Shown here in pieces: positions 46,295-58,722 of a stretch of DNA of 64,000 nt. Where the stretch lies: contig BSBK01003248.1 in assembly GCA_027943335.1 (NCBI GenBank), positions 2,356,501-2,420,500 on the forward strand, written 5' to 3'. The position numbers were made by a program, and so were the translations under genes. The notes beneath the pieces were generated by a model. It saw only the letters and a program-made list of their open reading frames with translations, had not been told where the DNA came from and ran no database searches. Source of the DNA: Chamaecyparis obtusa. Lineage: Eukaryota; Streptophyta; Pinopsida; Cupressales; Cupressaceae. Position 1 is the first letter of the stretch, and the number at the start of each line of letters is the position of its first letter.

Positions 46295-47287
46295 GGGTAT
46301 GTGCAAGATCATGGTATGCCAAAAAGTGGCGATGTGAAAAAGAAGTCCTGATTGATAGACTCTTTGAAAAATAACTATAACTTTCAAACAATATAGCATT
46401 TTTGAAATTTGAAATATACATCACATTCTATGTTTCACTACTACAATAATAATAAATAATTATTTCAATTTAATAAAGTTTAGACTAAGTTAAGGTGGTT
46501 AGACACGAGAGTTTTTATATTCAGTAAAATTTGTAGTAGAAAAATCATAATTAATTAATTACTTAGAATAAAAATACAAAAAAATATGCATCACATCCAG
46601 ACATAAGTCTACTACTTTTCTCTAGAATATTATAAAAAAATATTATCATTTGATTTTATTTAATGTGGTTAGACATACACCTACTAGTTATCTTTCTAGT
46701 CCTGATTGATAGACTTGTTGAAAAATAGCTATAACTTTCAAACTGTATAACATTTTTGAAATCTAAAGCATGTGTCACATTCTATGATTTTCATACTACA
46801 AGAAAAATAAAAAATGTTTTCAATTTGATAAAGTTTAGAATAAGTTAACGTGGTCAGACATGAAATTTTTTGTATTCTGTAAAAGTTGTAGAAGAAAAAT
46901 CATAATTAATTATTTACTTAGAAAAAAATTACAAAAAAATATGTGCCACATCTGGACATGAGTCTACTACTTATATCTAGAATTTTGTAAAAATAAATTA
47001 TCATTTGATTGTATTTAAGGTGGTTAGACATACACCTACTTCTTATTTTTTTCCTGAAATTTTTGTACTACTACATTAAAATTTGAAATTTTCAACATAT
47101 AGAATAATTTTGTTTTCAAAAAAGGCATAGTATATTAGAAACTAAATTAAATTCTCTTCTTACATATTTTTGATATAATATTTATAACTTGTTCAAATTT
47201 TTATGTCAACTTGCCTAAATTTGATTTTTTGAATTTTCATTGCCACTTAAGGGCCTAGTTTGGCATACCATGATCCTGCACATATCC
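46295..47287. mobile_element. Short inverted-repeat DNA element A (MITE-like)
   Basis: The ends are GGGTATGTGCAAGATCATGG and the complement of GGATATGTGCAGGATCATGG, with similarity continuing through ATGCCAAA...GTGGCAATG. TCAA flanks both ends (46291-46294 and 47288-47291), a probable target duplication. Inside, a unit of about 350 bp occurs twice in tandem (from about 46351 and about 46703). There is no coding capacity. It is related to element B, which has one such unit in the opposite orientation. The superfamily is not clear to me. Confidence 0.75.
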
Positions 47288-48239
47288 TCAACTCTCTCTC
47301 CTTTTTCTATTGAACCCTTTCCTCTTTCTTTCTCTATTTTATTATTTATCTTTCAAGTTTATGCTTTTCTTTCATTTTCCTTAGCTGAATTTGATGAATT
47401 TTCTATCTCCAACTATTTTTTATTCCTTTCTTTAAACTCTTCAAGCTTATCATTCCTTACTTCTTACTACTCTTGAAAAATTATGTACTCATTAGATGCA
47501 AGTATTTGAGATTTTCTTCCCAATCTAAGTGTTATTATCATAAAGAATGGACCTCTTTTTAATCCTTTCAATTGAAAAATTTAGAAAATTTATTAATGAT
47601 CTCTGACTACATAACATCTATTCATCTTTTGTCTTGATAGATGTTGATGTCTTCAATGAATCTAGATTGTGTTCAACTTGGTCATCTTCAACTTCATTAC
47701 ATTCCAAAGTTCAATTTTTCCAATTTGATGTTTTTGCATAATAATGAACCAACTCAAATCTTGACAGTGGAGGTGGAGAAGGCATGGATAAAGAAACTTC
47801 TTTATTTTGTAAATCAAATTGCACTCTCAAGTTTTCTACTCCTTTAACCCAATTAGGTGTATTAGGTTGCGTTGGTAAACTCATTTCATCATGCAAGTCA
47901 TTTTTATATTGTTTTTGGCTAACATGTGTTGATGAATATGTGTTTCCATTTTGATCATTAGTCTGTTGTATTTCTATTTATGCCAAACATTGTTCAATAA
48001 AATCATATCCATAATCTGCTAGTCTTAAGATTCTTGTAACTATTGCAACATCATTTTCATCTTCTATATTAAATACATCACTTGGTTTCATGTCATTACA
48101 AAGAGAATCTCTATCCAATGGCCAAATTCTAATCATTCTAAAACTAGTTGTGATGTTGTCATTTACACAAGGTCAAGTTTGAAACCTTTGATTGCAAGTT
48201 CTACCAATTTTGTTTTCCTTATTTCTATGTGTGGATCAT

Positions 48240-50027
48240 GGGTGAACCCACAATAGTGGGTTACACTTTTTTTCCTAAACAGACACTGAACTCTACATTT
48301 AAAAAAAACTTTCAGATTTAGATGCATATTGTCGTTAAAATATTTGAAATTAGAAGATGAAGTAAATTAGAGTCTTTTAATATTTTCTGTCTAGATTCTA
48401 AATATATTTTTTATTTTTGAATTTATTTGAATAGTTTTTTCTTTCTCCCACGAAAATTGGTATGTTGCTAAAAATGTCATTTTCAAAGAGTTACATTATT
48501 TTCATAGAGCATAACTTTTTATCTAAACTAGATATCAATGTGGGGTATGTGCAAGATCATGAGGGGCCAAACTATGCCCTTAAGTGGCAATGAAAAATCA
48601 ACAAATCAAGGTTAGTCAACTTGACGTGAAAATTTTAACTAGTTATGAACCTAATATCAAAAAGTTGTAAGAATAGAATCTATAGAAAATTGAATGTAGT
48701 TTCTACAATACTAGGCCTTTTTTGAGAAAAAGTTAGTATGATTGGTGAAAAGTATAGATTTCAATGCAATAGTACAAAAATTTCAAGAAAAAAATAAGAA
48801 GTAGGTGTATGTCTAACCACCTTAATCATAATAAAATGATAATATTTTATTATAAGATTTTATATATAAGTAGTAGACTCATGTCCAGATGTGACGCATA
48901 TTTTTTTGTAATTTTATTCCAAAAAAATAATTAATTATGAATTTTTTGCTACAACATTTTCAAAATAAAAAAACTACCACATCTGACCACCTTAACTCAT
49001 TCAAAACTTTACAAAATTGATTTTTTTTTTTTTCCTTATAGTAGGTGAAGCATAGAATGTGATGCATTTTTCAGATTTCAAAAATGTTATACTGTCTAAA
49101 AGTTATAGTCATTTTTCAATCAGTATATAAATTAGCACTTTAGAGGTAGCTGAATTAGAAAATAACTAATAATTACTTACTGAATTCAAAATTTGACAGC
49201 AATTATATCGATAGAAAGCTAATAATCTCCTTAAGATACCCTTTTTGTTTTATCAAATTTGGGTGAAAAAAAAGTCATCAGCTACATTGTCAAACTTTTG
49301 AACTAACATTGCCACTTTTTGGCCCCTCATGATCTTGCACATACTCAAATTTAGCTTTGTAACATCCATATGGAGGGCATATAATTGGTTTGATGACATT
49401 ATCATGATTATTGCATATTTTATTAACATTTGAAGTTGACTAAACCATAATTTTGGCATACCTTTACTACATAGCTTATAACTTGTCATGTATTTGTCCA
49501 ATTTCATTTTTTATTTTTTTTTGATAGAAAGAGAACTTCAATACCTAGGGCATAGATATTTTTTAGATTTTTTTTTTCTCTCATTTACTATTTTTCCATA
49601 AGTGTCAAACATAGAGGTAGACATATGGTGAAATACCTATGTTTAGTAAAGATAAAAATGCAAAGTCATACTAAATTTAATATATATTAACACTATAATT
49701 ATTGGAAAAAAATTTCTCAGTAGTACCTTACTACATAGATAGGTTTGTCAAATGGAATCATTTGATCTACCAAAAGATAAAGTCGAAGTGATTTTTTCTC
49801 AGCATTTTAATAGGTGCGAAGGAGACTTCATTGTAGGTATGATTGAGGAGTATAAATTTTATATCAATATTTTTTTTAATCTAAGAGTCTTTGAGCTAAC
49901 CATTTGTAATTAGTTCTTTAAAATAAAACCTCTCAAGGCTTAAATCATCATATTTTATTAAAAATGTGTTATTTTAGCAAAAATCAGCATGTCTAAAAAA
50001 GTGTAACCCACTATTGTGGGGTCACCC
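48240..50027. mobile_element. Inverted-repeat DNA element C inside the transposase gene
   Basis: The left end is GGGTGAACCCACAATAGTGG followed by GTTACACTTTTTT. The right end is the complement of GGGTGACCCCACAATAGTGG followed by GTTACACTTTTTT, giving about 33 bp of terminal inverted repeat. On the minus strand, transposase reading resumes across the element (MAKH on one side, DPHIEIRKTK on the other), so C inserted into the gene. No coding sequence is seen, and B is nested in it. I could not define a clean target duplication. Confidence 0.75.
48543..49346. mobile_element. Short inverted-repeat DNA element B (same family as A)
   Basis: The ends are GGGTATGTGCAAGATCATGA and the complement of GAGTATGTGCAAGATCATGA, continuing with GGGGCCAAA...GTGGCAATG. 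It carries one copy, reversed, of the unit duplicated in A (about 48780-49130). TCAA occurs near both ends (48535 and 49345), but a few extra bases on the left leave the exact boundary open. Confidence 0.7.
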
Positions 50028-50357
50028 AGATGTTTGGCCATCCAATTTGACCTTTCAAATTTGAAATATGTCTTGAATGGAGAAATTATACTTACATCTA
50101 AAGGTTGTAATTTATGGCTAGTTTGGGTAGGAAATGTAATAATATATATATGCCTAGAGATCTCGCCTCTTGGATAATGGTTAAAGAAGCATGCCTTCCA
50201 TGTCCATCAAATATGAGGAGATTTCTATTTGTATATGAAGCATCACCCAAAGCATATCTATAAAAATGATACAGCCAATTTAAAAACAAATATTTGGTAA
50301 TCCAAGCATGTGCCTATGTTGGCATGCAAGCCCCTTCTTCATAGTTGAAAATGTAAT

Positions 50358-50740
50358 TTTTTAGTTTTCTTTTTTCTCTAGAATGATAGAACCATGGTGT
50401 GATGTGACCTATTACATTTATACAAAACAATATAGTGACCCATTCTCTACTTTTAGATAAGATCTGGGTACACTTCTACAGCCCAACTGTGCAATCACTC
50501 ACATGCCACAATCTCGACTAGCTTGCATCCCTATTTCATCAGCAATGCAATTTTTATGTTTTATTTTTTCTTTAAAATGATAAAACCATGGTAGGATGTG
50601 GCCTGTTCCATTTATACAATACATTATGGTAATCCATTCTCTACTTTAGATAAGATATGTGGCACACTTCTTCTACCCATGTTTGCAATCACTCGTATCC
50701 CACTGTTTCTACATGCTTGCGGCCCCGTTTCATCATAATT
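50358..50740 (-). repeat. Tandem duplication of about 190 bp in the transposase
   Basis: The blocks 50358-50548 and 50549-50740 are diverged direct repeats. On the minus strand both encode the stretch from the DETG acid to the ITPWFYH-like word. The right block retains DETG; the left reads DEIG. Confidence 0.75.
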
Positions 50741-51470
50741 TCATATATTAGTTGGTCCATAATGATCAATATTATACAATACCTCCAAATTACCACAAAA
50801 ATATTCCATAATACATGGTCACAACATCACTTCTTTATCTTTGTCTAGACCCTCTAAAATCTTTGTTGTCAAATCTAGATGGTGATTGCAAAATGCCACC
50901 TACCCTGATCTTCTCGATAAGCCATTCTTGAATGGATTCAACCTTATTTGGAAGATGTGAGAAATGTGTGACTTAAGTTGAATAACCTCCAATCCATAAC
51001 CAAGACGAGCCAAATTATTACACCACTAAATGAATTTCGACTCTTCCTCCAAAGAGAGGATTGTTGGTGGACCCTTTCTTATTGTTGTTGTGAGTGTTGC
51101 AAGCCAATATGATAAACCAATAGTAGGGATTTCCTAATTTTTATATAATTCTCTTATGAAATAGGAATTATCCTTGACATATTGAATGACATGATCTATA
51201 TCCTCTTTTGTCCAATGATTTTCATTACACCTTGTTGTTGCTATGATGTTGAGAAGATTTTAGAGAAACATCTAGCCTTTATGCATTATTAGCAGTAGGA
51301 TTGTAATTTTTGTTATTAGGAGCTGGATTGGTTGAATGGTCACCATCATCAAAATCAACCACATCAAAGTTAACACCCATTGGATGATGGATCCTCAATT
51401 TTTGGGTCATTGTTTTGTCTCTTCTCTTTCTTGTTGTCATATTGTCTAAACAAATTAACCAGGGCATAAA

Positions 51471-54199
51471 ATCAATTAGGAGAAATGTAGAAATAGATTA
51501 ATATTTCATATGAACCTTCACCAAATATAGAACACAAGACAAGAAAGTAGGCCAAAATAAAAAATAGTTCAAAATTACAAAAAATAAGATAATATAAAAT
51601 CACATATACCTCAAAGATAGAGAAAGAAGACTTAGTTTGCTAATTGATTTTCAAAACCTTCACCAAATGTTATCTTGTGACTTTAATCTAACATGAGAAA
51701 ACATCAAAATATGTCTTACACAATTCAAAATAATAGAACCAACCATTAATAAACAATTGCAAACACAAAATTGAACTTGCAAAGCCTACTATCTCAAAAT
51801 CTAACAATTTAGTACTTTATAAATAAATTTTTAAAACAATTTGGTGCTAAAATGGACTCTAGAAACACACAATCTCTTAATGAAGTTTTAATGAAAGAAG
51901 TAATGTTTCTACATTTCATAAAAATAATGTTTTGAGAAAAAAGCTCTATGATAAGATCTTTAAACATCTATAAGATGTTGAATGAGATGTCATGTTTCCA
52001 AAGTTCATAAGAAGATATTTCTAAATAAAAGTTGTGTATAACCTTACCGACTACTTAAATGCCCCATCAAAGATACATCTATCCTGATTATTGGAGTTGA
52101 TGAGAAAATAACTCACAGCTCCCAAGAACAGATGCATGCAAACTCCTGTCATAGAAAGAGAGAAGCAAAAGCTATGGAGGCCCGAACACATTAATCCATG
52201 ACAGAGGAGAAATGCTTGATGTATAAAAAGAAAAATTGCAATCCAATAATCATGAATGTGTTATGTTTACCAGAGAGATCAATCCTTATAAAAGGAGATC
52301 AAAACCCTAAAAGGGTGGAAAAACCTAGGCTACATGATAATAATTAATTATTATATGCCTAAAGCTTAGCTTAAGTAGAAAGACATAATAAGTGACTTAA
52401 TAATTAAATCAATATCATTTAATTAATAAGAAAACAACTTATTACTCTAACACCCCCCCTTTAGATAAACTTTGGGAGAAGCTAAAAACTTAGAAAAAAA
52501 CAAACTGAAAGAAAATGGGTCTTGACAACAAATGCTTGATAAGGTACCCAAGTACAAAAGAGAGTCTTTATAAAGTGGAGAAATAAAGAAAACCACAATG
52601 GAAAAACTCTACTCCTAAAAGAGACAAAGACTAGTTTGAAGGACTGAAGAAGCCTCCAAAACTAGGGAATGTTCCAGAAAATAGGAACAAGGATGAACAT
52701 GTACAACATCACTGAAGCAAGAAGTTGAAAACTCTGTCAATAAGTAACTATTGATCTGAAGATCCTCCACTAAAATATGACCAGGTAGAGAAGACTGTAA
52801 TCTGCATGAGTTCCCTCAAATGACACTACTTTAATCAAGAGGAAAATAGAGGAAAACACTTGAACTCAAAGATACAGATGGCATAAAAATACCAAATTCT
52901 GAAGAGCGGATCAATCAAAGCTAGAAGAGTACTTCTAAAAATAGGAAAGAAAGAGTGCCCATATGGTAAATGTTTCATCTCACTGGGATCCATAGTTACC
53001 CAATCACTACATCCTCCTAGTACATAGGAATAAATACTAAATACATAACTCACTCCATCGAACTAAGGAAGTAGAAGAATGATCAGTAGAAACCCCCCAT
53101 AATGCTGACAATGGAGAGACAACAGGTACATAGAAAAGAACATCCAATATGAACTGCATGGTGAAGAACTAGGAACATCTAAGGTGAAAAGCAAGTACAA
53201 ACACAAATAAAGACATCATGAGGCTAATGTCATTGGAGGAATGCTCATGTGACAAAGGTAGATGGAAAAAAGGCAAAACATCAAACCCCCATGACACTTT
53301 ATAACTGAGTCTGAGTACAAAGAGCATGAACATGTGCAAAATCCCATACATGTAATAGGATGCCACTTTATCTCGGTGCGTGTGCATAAAAGAATGCTAC
53401 AAAAGTGAAGTATACACTACTCAAAGAAGAGCAAAGGCTACTGAAATAAAAGAACAACCAAAGAAGAGACATTCCACAAAAGGAAGAGATCCCGGGACTT
53501 GAAATACCCAAGATATCCACTAGAGTGTAGAAATGCAAAAAAATAAATAAAATATACCTGGAACAAAATCTGGAAAAATGACTCAAAGCACGAGAAAGGT
53601 CATAGAACAAGCTTTGTAACAATATATCATTTTCCCAAAATAGAGTCCAGATGCACAAGATATGCATCTCGAAGTGCAAAAATGATCCTTTGTCTTTGAC
53701 AAACAAAATACCATCAAAAAAGAAAAATCAAAAAGTAAAACCCCCAAATCAGGATAGAGCTCGGAAAGATCTTTCTGAGAATATCTTGTTTTCTTGATTT
53801 CAACATCGTATGCTCAAGTTATGAGCAAAAAATCATAGGTATGCTGATGGGCCCAAAAAGGGTGCTTATGCATGTTGGTATCAGCAAATGAAGGGCCTAA
53901 CTTTGATGGTCATATGGTCATCATGACAAGAAAACTACCTGGGGCTGAAAATTTTGGCCCTTGTTCATTTGGGTGACTAGGGCGCTGCTGTGTGTGTGAA
54001 TTTTGTACCTAGCTATGAACACAACACTTCAGTAAAACATTAGAGGTTAGCAAAAATCAAATTATGCAAATAAGAACAATATAGCTAACCAGACGATTTA
54101 CTGCCTTCTAGTAGGTGGGAGTATGGTATTCCTAGACTAGACCGAGATCAGTGACAATGCAACACCTAAATGAAGGATTTAAATGATGAAAGCAATAAA
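51471..54199. other. AT-rich DNA with possible old LTR end, no gene
   Basis: No coding region was recognised. On the minus strand a purine tract AAAGGGGGGG followed by TGTTAGAG at 52452 resembles the start of a copia-type 3' LTR, but I could not find a partner LTR or target duplication. Confidence 0.4.
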
Positions 54200-55254
54200 C
54201 TATGAATGCAAATTAATCTATTTTTATTTTATTTTTGATGCAATAAGATGAGAAAAATTGATAATAAATTAATCTAAATGGATTGAAATGATATGAAAAT
54301 TAAGCTAACAATGATATGAAATATGAAACTAGAATGAATTGAAAACAAGATTGATCTCACAAAATGCCGATTCGCAAGAAACTTGATGATTCCTTTGATG
54401 TCAATTCACCAAAGTAAGTATACAAATTCTGTGGATGATTTGTAAAGAGCTGAGCCTTGATTTTATAGAAATCCAGGGCTTGAGGGTGCATGGAAAAAGT
54501 CATAAATCACTCTTGATGAACTTAGGTTGATTTTTGAGTTAGCAAGAAATTAGAAATAGATAACTCATAAAATCATGCAAAATCATGCAAGAACAACTTT
54601 TTAACTCAAATAAGAAGTTTAGATCAAATTTGAACTCAAAATAGATGTTGAGTTTTGAAAAGATAATAACTTGAATTGATTTTCTAATTTAAAGTTTAAC
54701 TGCTCTTTGAATGTGCACAAATAATCATGAATTAATTAAATAAATAAAGCGATTTATCTTCAACTTAACTGATTTTAAATTTAAAAATAACTGATTTGTG
54801 GGTTAATCAATTATTTTAATCAAACTTTTATTCAAAACTATATTATTAGATATTGACAACTTGGATTTAATCAATTAAATAAGAATTCAACTGATTATTT
54901 TTAGCAAATTTGATTTATTGTCAAATAAAACAATATTAATTAGGAATAAATAGAATTAAATCTGATTAAATAATTAAGTGGCAGCATTAATCTAATTAAT
55001 TAAATATTCAGAATATTCAATTAATCAAACTTGAGGATAAATAGGATTCATCGCCAAATAATAATTAAATTAAAGATAATTAGAATAAATAGGAATATTG
55101 CTAGGAATATTCCCCTATGCAGAATTTATGATAAAATCAATTAGGATTTTGATAATGTGCAGATGTGCCTTATGTTAGGACTTCGATGTCGATTTCATTC
55201 GAATTGAAGATGTAGGAGGTTAATGAACCTATAGCCCATTTTTGGGGTATTACA
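54200..55254 (-). repeat. E5 3' LTR, far end undefined
   Basis: On the minus strand an LTR start TGTAATACCCC follows a purine tract at 55255. The LTR runs leftwards through very AT-rich sequence. Its far end is not determined, and 54200 is only an approximate limit. It belongs to the pol at 57595-59809 by orientation. Confidence 0.5.
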
Positions 55255-55268
55255 TTTTGCCCTTCTTT
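55255..55268 (-). other. E5 polypurine tract
   Basis: On the minus strand AAAGAAGGGCAAAA precedes TGTAATACCCC. It is very like the E1 tract AAAGAGGGGAAAA. Confidence 0.7.
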
Positions 55269-57594
55269 GAATCACTGTGCAAAGCATAGTGGTTCAAAGA
55301 ATAGTTTGTGTTTTGATATACGTATGAAACTGATTTGAAAGATTAAAGATTGAAAGATATCAATCCAGGCCCAGAATGACCAGGAATCGAGATGATGCTA
55401 GGTATATCAACAATGAACCGGTGATTACGAAAAAGTGCCAAAATGCCTGATTCTAAACCTTATGATTGCGAAGAAGTGAGTGACTAAGTCTAGACCTCAA
55501 TGTCCTTGTATGAATCATATTGGTATCACATCTTGAACCCATCAGTTATGAAGAACCAAGGAAATAACACTAATGAACCAATAGTTATGAAAAGCTGATA
55601 CAATTTACAAGATAGATTTAGGGTACTAGATTGAATCTAATATGCCCCAAGGATTAATAGATTTTCCCCAAGCAACGAGGAATTTTGATGAATAAAAAAC
55701 TAGACATGGTTGTTGTCTTGATTACTGAGGAAAGATTTGATTATAGATTTAGATTTACAGACTTTGAATGGTGTGCAATACCATGCCCCCTTCGAGATGA
55801 CAGTTGAAATTTGACAAGAAAAGTCAGCGTTGAATGGTTTAGAAGCATGTTAATTGATTTGAGAAGTGGTTATACATGTTTGAGAACACGTTCTGCATCG
55901 TTTGGAGGTCCAAAAGACTGAGTTTGACTAGGTTTGACCTTGAGTTGACCATGGTTAACCAAGTTAAAATTTTGATAGTTTGATGTAAGATAATCAGTTA
56001 AGTTGAATTCTGGATTTCTCTGATGATTGAAGGTTGATTATGCAAGTAGTGAATAATATAAACGATCTCAGATTTTGATTTTGATCCCAAAAAAGGATTC
56101 TACTTGCTGTTTCGTTGGAGGAACCTTCATGTGAGATTTAGCTCTTATGGTATGTTTTTAGCATTTTTGAAGAATCTTTTAAGCATTTAAGTTTAATTCA
56201 ATAATTTGTGAGATCATGCAATCATGCAAAGTGCAAAATGAAATGCAAACCTAGGACCTAGGACCTAGACACTAATCATGTGTCGATCATTCTCATCATT
56301 GAATTTTTAGGCAACTGGATAAATCAATACAATGCCCACTAGTTATGAAACCATAGACATATGAATATTGATTTTTATGGTCAAGAATCAATACAACACC
56401 CACTGGCTAGACAACCATAGACATATGAATATTGATTTTGTTTTCGGAATGTCGGATTAGATATAAGCACCAAGGCATAAGCGCTATGATGACCTGAATA
56501 TCATGTCCATTTTGATATAGCAATTTGTATAAGCATCAAAACATAGACGTTGTGATGACCTGAATACGCCTTGCATTACAAACACATCAAGCAGTCAAGA
56601 GATCATTCTAAATCCAATGTGAATTACCCTTAGTGACCCTTTATTGTTCACATCCTTAGGTAATATCACGTTTCACAGTGGGAGAAAGAACGTACTTAAA
56701 AAGACAATAGTTAACTTCCTTGAATTTTTGGGTATCAATGATCAAGGTACTCATGGCCATCCAATTTGAGATAGAGGCTCTTATAGATGGACACCATTTC
56801 AATCCAAAATTTCCAAAGTTTTTAGATTTTCACATACAAGCAGAAGACAAAGAAAAGATTATGCCCCCAGTCATCACTCTCTAAATCCTGTAAAAGACAT
56901 CATCGAAGAGCTCGTGGGAACAAAATATGCAAAATTCTCAATGTGAATCAGTAAGCATACAAGGAGATAAAAACATGTGAAGCATAGATTGTTTTCATTT
57001 TGTGTTGATGTTTGTGTTTGATTGCATTGTTGTAGATGCAAAATCCTTTCTGGAGAGGAGACAGACTAACTGACTTGGATAAAGATTCAAAGGACCTTGA
57101 TTGGATATGACTCATCTGAGGTATACTGGAGACCATAGGATATGACATTGATTGCCCCCAAGTTTGAACATTGATAGGATACAGACACTTTAGCTAATTG
57201 GTGTACATACTAACTTATTGAAAATAGGAATGCGGGAACAAACCAAGAGATATGTACAAACTAAAGCAAGACTGAAAGTTGAGAAAGACCAAGATTGCGC
57301 TGATAGATGGAGCATTTTGAAACAAGTGGCACCCGTTTGCTGGGTTTTCACCATCTTGGTAGAGATTCTACTTTTGCTACCATGACGCTTGTTTCCAAGT
57401 TTTCACCAAGGCACTTTTTCTTTTTCTCATTTTTTTGTATTTTTCATTTTTTCAATTTTTTTGTACTTTTGATATTTTTTCAATTTTTTTTTGTGAATCA
57501 TCAAGGTGCCCATTGCTAGGTTTTCACCAAGATGTTCATTTTTTTAGGACTTTTTCATATTTTAAAATTTTTTTTAGGACATACACTGAATGCC
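55269..57594 (-). other. E5 3' untranslated region
   Basis: No gene is seen. Tandem repeats are present: a unit of about 70 bp with CCATAGACATATGAATATTG at 56320-56440, and a unit of about 65 bp with GATGACCTGAATA at 56460-56575. The motif cluster at 57330-57545 is described separately. Confidence 0.6.
57330..57545 (-). repeat. Motif cluster TGCCTTGGTGAAAACCTGG, copy 3 (minus strand)
   Basis: On the minus strand AAGTGCCTTGGTGAAAACTT, ATGGTGAAAACCCAG and GTGAAAACCTAG recur, mixed with A-rich runs. It lies about 50 bp downstream of the E5 integrase stop, in the same orientation relative to its element as the E1 copies. Confidence 0.7.
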
Positions 57595-58722
57595 TTAGGC
57601 ATAGAATTTCTTCAGATGGAGAATGTTGATTGGTTCTTGGAGCTATTCTCCTTTAGTCATTGAGAGTTGATAGGCACCAGAGCCAAAAGTAGCAATGATA
57701 ACAAAGGGACCCAGCCAGTTGGGTTCAAACTTCCCCTTGCATTCTCTATGTGATTGATTTTTAGGATTCTCTCACAAGACTAGATCGCCAACCTGAAATT
57801 CTCTATGTCTGAATTTCTTGTTGTAACCTCTAGACATTCTATTTTGATATACTCTGAGATGATCATACGTTGCTTGTCTGCACTCATCTAGTAGTTCAAG
57901 TTCTTGCAACCTTGACACTCTGTAGTCATCATTAGTTACTAGACCATGTATTCTGATTCTTAGTGATGGGATTTCAACCTCAATAGGCAGTACTGCTTTA
58001 GACCCATAAACTAAAGTGAAAGGTGTAGCCCCAGTGGGTGTTTTGATACTTGTTTTGTAGGCCCAAAGAGCTGGATTGATCATGCGATTCCAATCTCTTC
58101 GTATTTTATTAACTGTACGGTGCAAGATTTTCAATTGATTCTTGTTAGAAGCCTTTGCTTGTCCATTCCCTTGAGGATAGTAGATAGATCACCAATGTTG
58201 TGTAATCTTGAATTTGGCACATAAATCATCCAAGTCTTTGTTCTTAAATTGTCCACCATTATCTGTGACTATGGAGTGTGGGATCCCATAACTGCATATG
58301 ATATAGTTCAAGATGAACATAGATATTTGTTTCCTAGTTGCTTGAGTTAGAGGAACTGCTTCTACCCATTTTGTAAAATAGTCTATAGATGTTATGATAT
58401 GGGTATGTCCATTAGAAGAATGAGGATGTATGACTCCTATAAGATCAAATTCCCATTGATGAAAGGGCCATTGAGTAGTGAAGAGAATTAAATCTCTCCC
58501 TGGAGCATGAATTAAGTTGCCATGCACTTGGCACTTTTGACAGTTCTTAGCAAACTTGATAGACTCTTTCTCCATTTCAAGCCAATAGTACCCAACCCTA
58601 ATAAGTTTTTGAGCTAGTGTTAAACCATTTGAGTGTGACCCACAAATACCATCATGGACTTCCTCTAACACACATTGAGACTCTTCCTATTCTAAACATC
58701 TAAGGAGCATACCATCTAGACC
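57595..58722 (-). pseudogene. E5 integrase
   Basis: One frame from about 58722 down to TAA 57595. The zinc region has GSHSNGLTLAQK and CQKCQ. The catalytic Asp residues are in FDLIG and VTDNGGQF. The third acid, expected as Glu in GNGQAE, is Lys (AAG, 58153-58155), with correct 35-residue spacing from the second Asp. In-frame stops lie near 58690, 58186, 57769 and 57640. The C-terminal part has FQVGDLVL and WLGPFVI. This copy cannot be active, both from the stops and from the lost Glu. Confidence 0.9.

Larger units (their letters stand above)
47711..51470 (-). pseudogene. CENP-B/pogo-type DDE transposase, degenerate and interrupted
   Basis: Reading right to left, an N-terminal segment (51279-51467) has a basic start with TTRKRRDK. 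A CENP-B/Tc5-like helix-turn-helix region follows at about 50890-51245 (words NENHWTKEDIDHVIQ, PTILSLEEE, PFKNGL). The DDE domain (about 50030-50740) contains DETG, REWVTILFCIN, LLIFDGHGRHASL and TSHKLQPLDVSIISPFKT. A C-terminal part at 47711-48239 has FRMIRIWPLDRD and an acidic tail. The frame is broken by several stops and frameshifts, by a tandem duplication at 50358-50740 and by element C (48240-50027). DETG and DGHG are two of the expected catalytic acids. The words match the DDE_1 (Tigger/pogo/jerky) family. I could not identify this transposon's own terminal repeats. Confidence 0.85.

Noticed and set aside
52085..52452. Possible minus-strand copia solo LTR (purine tract then TGTTAGAG, ending AATAATCA).
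   Set aside because: No matching LTR, primer site or target duplication found; kept only as a note.
53169..53706. Two minus-strand frames of 72 and 112 codons rich in Phe, Leu and Ser.
   Set aside because: Composition follows the AT-rich DNA; no motif, no neighbouring support.
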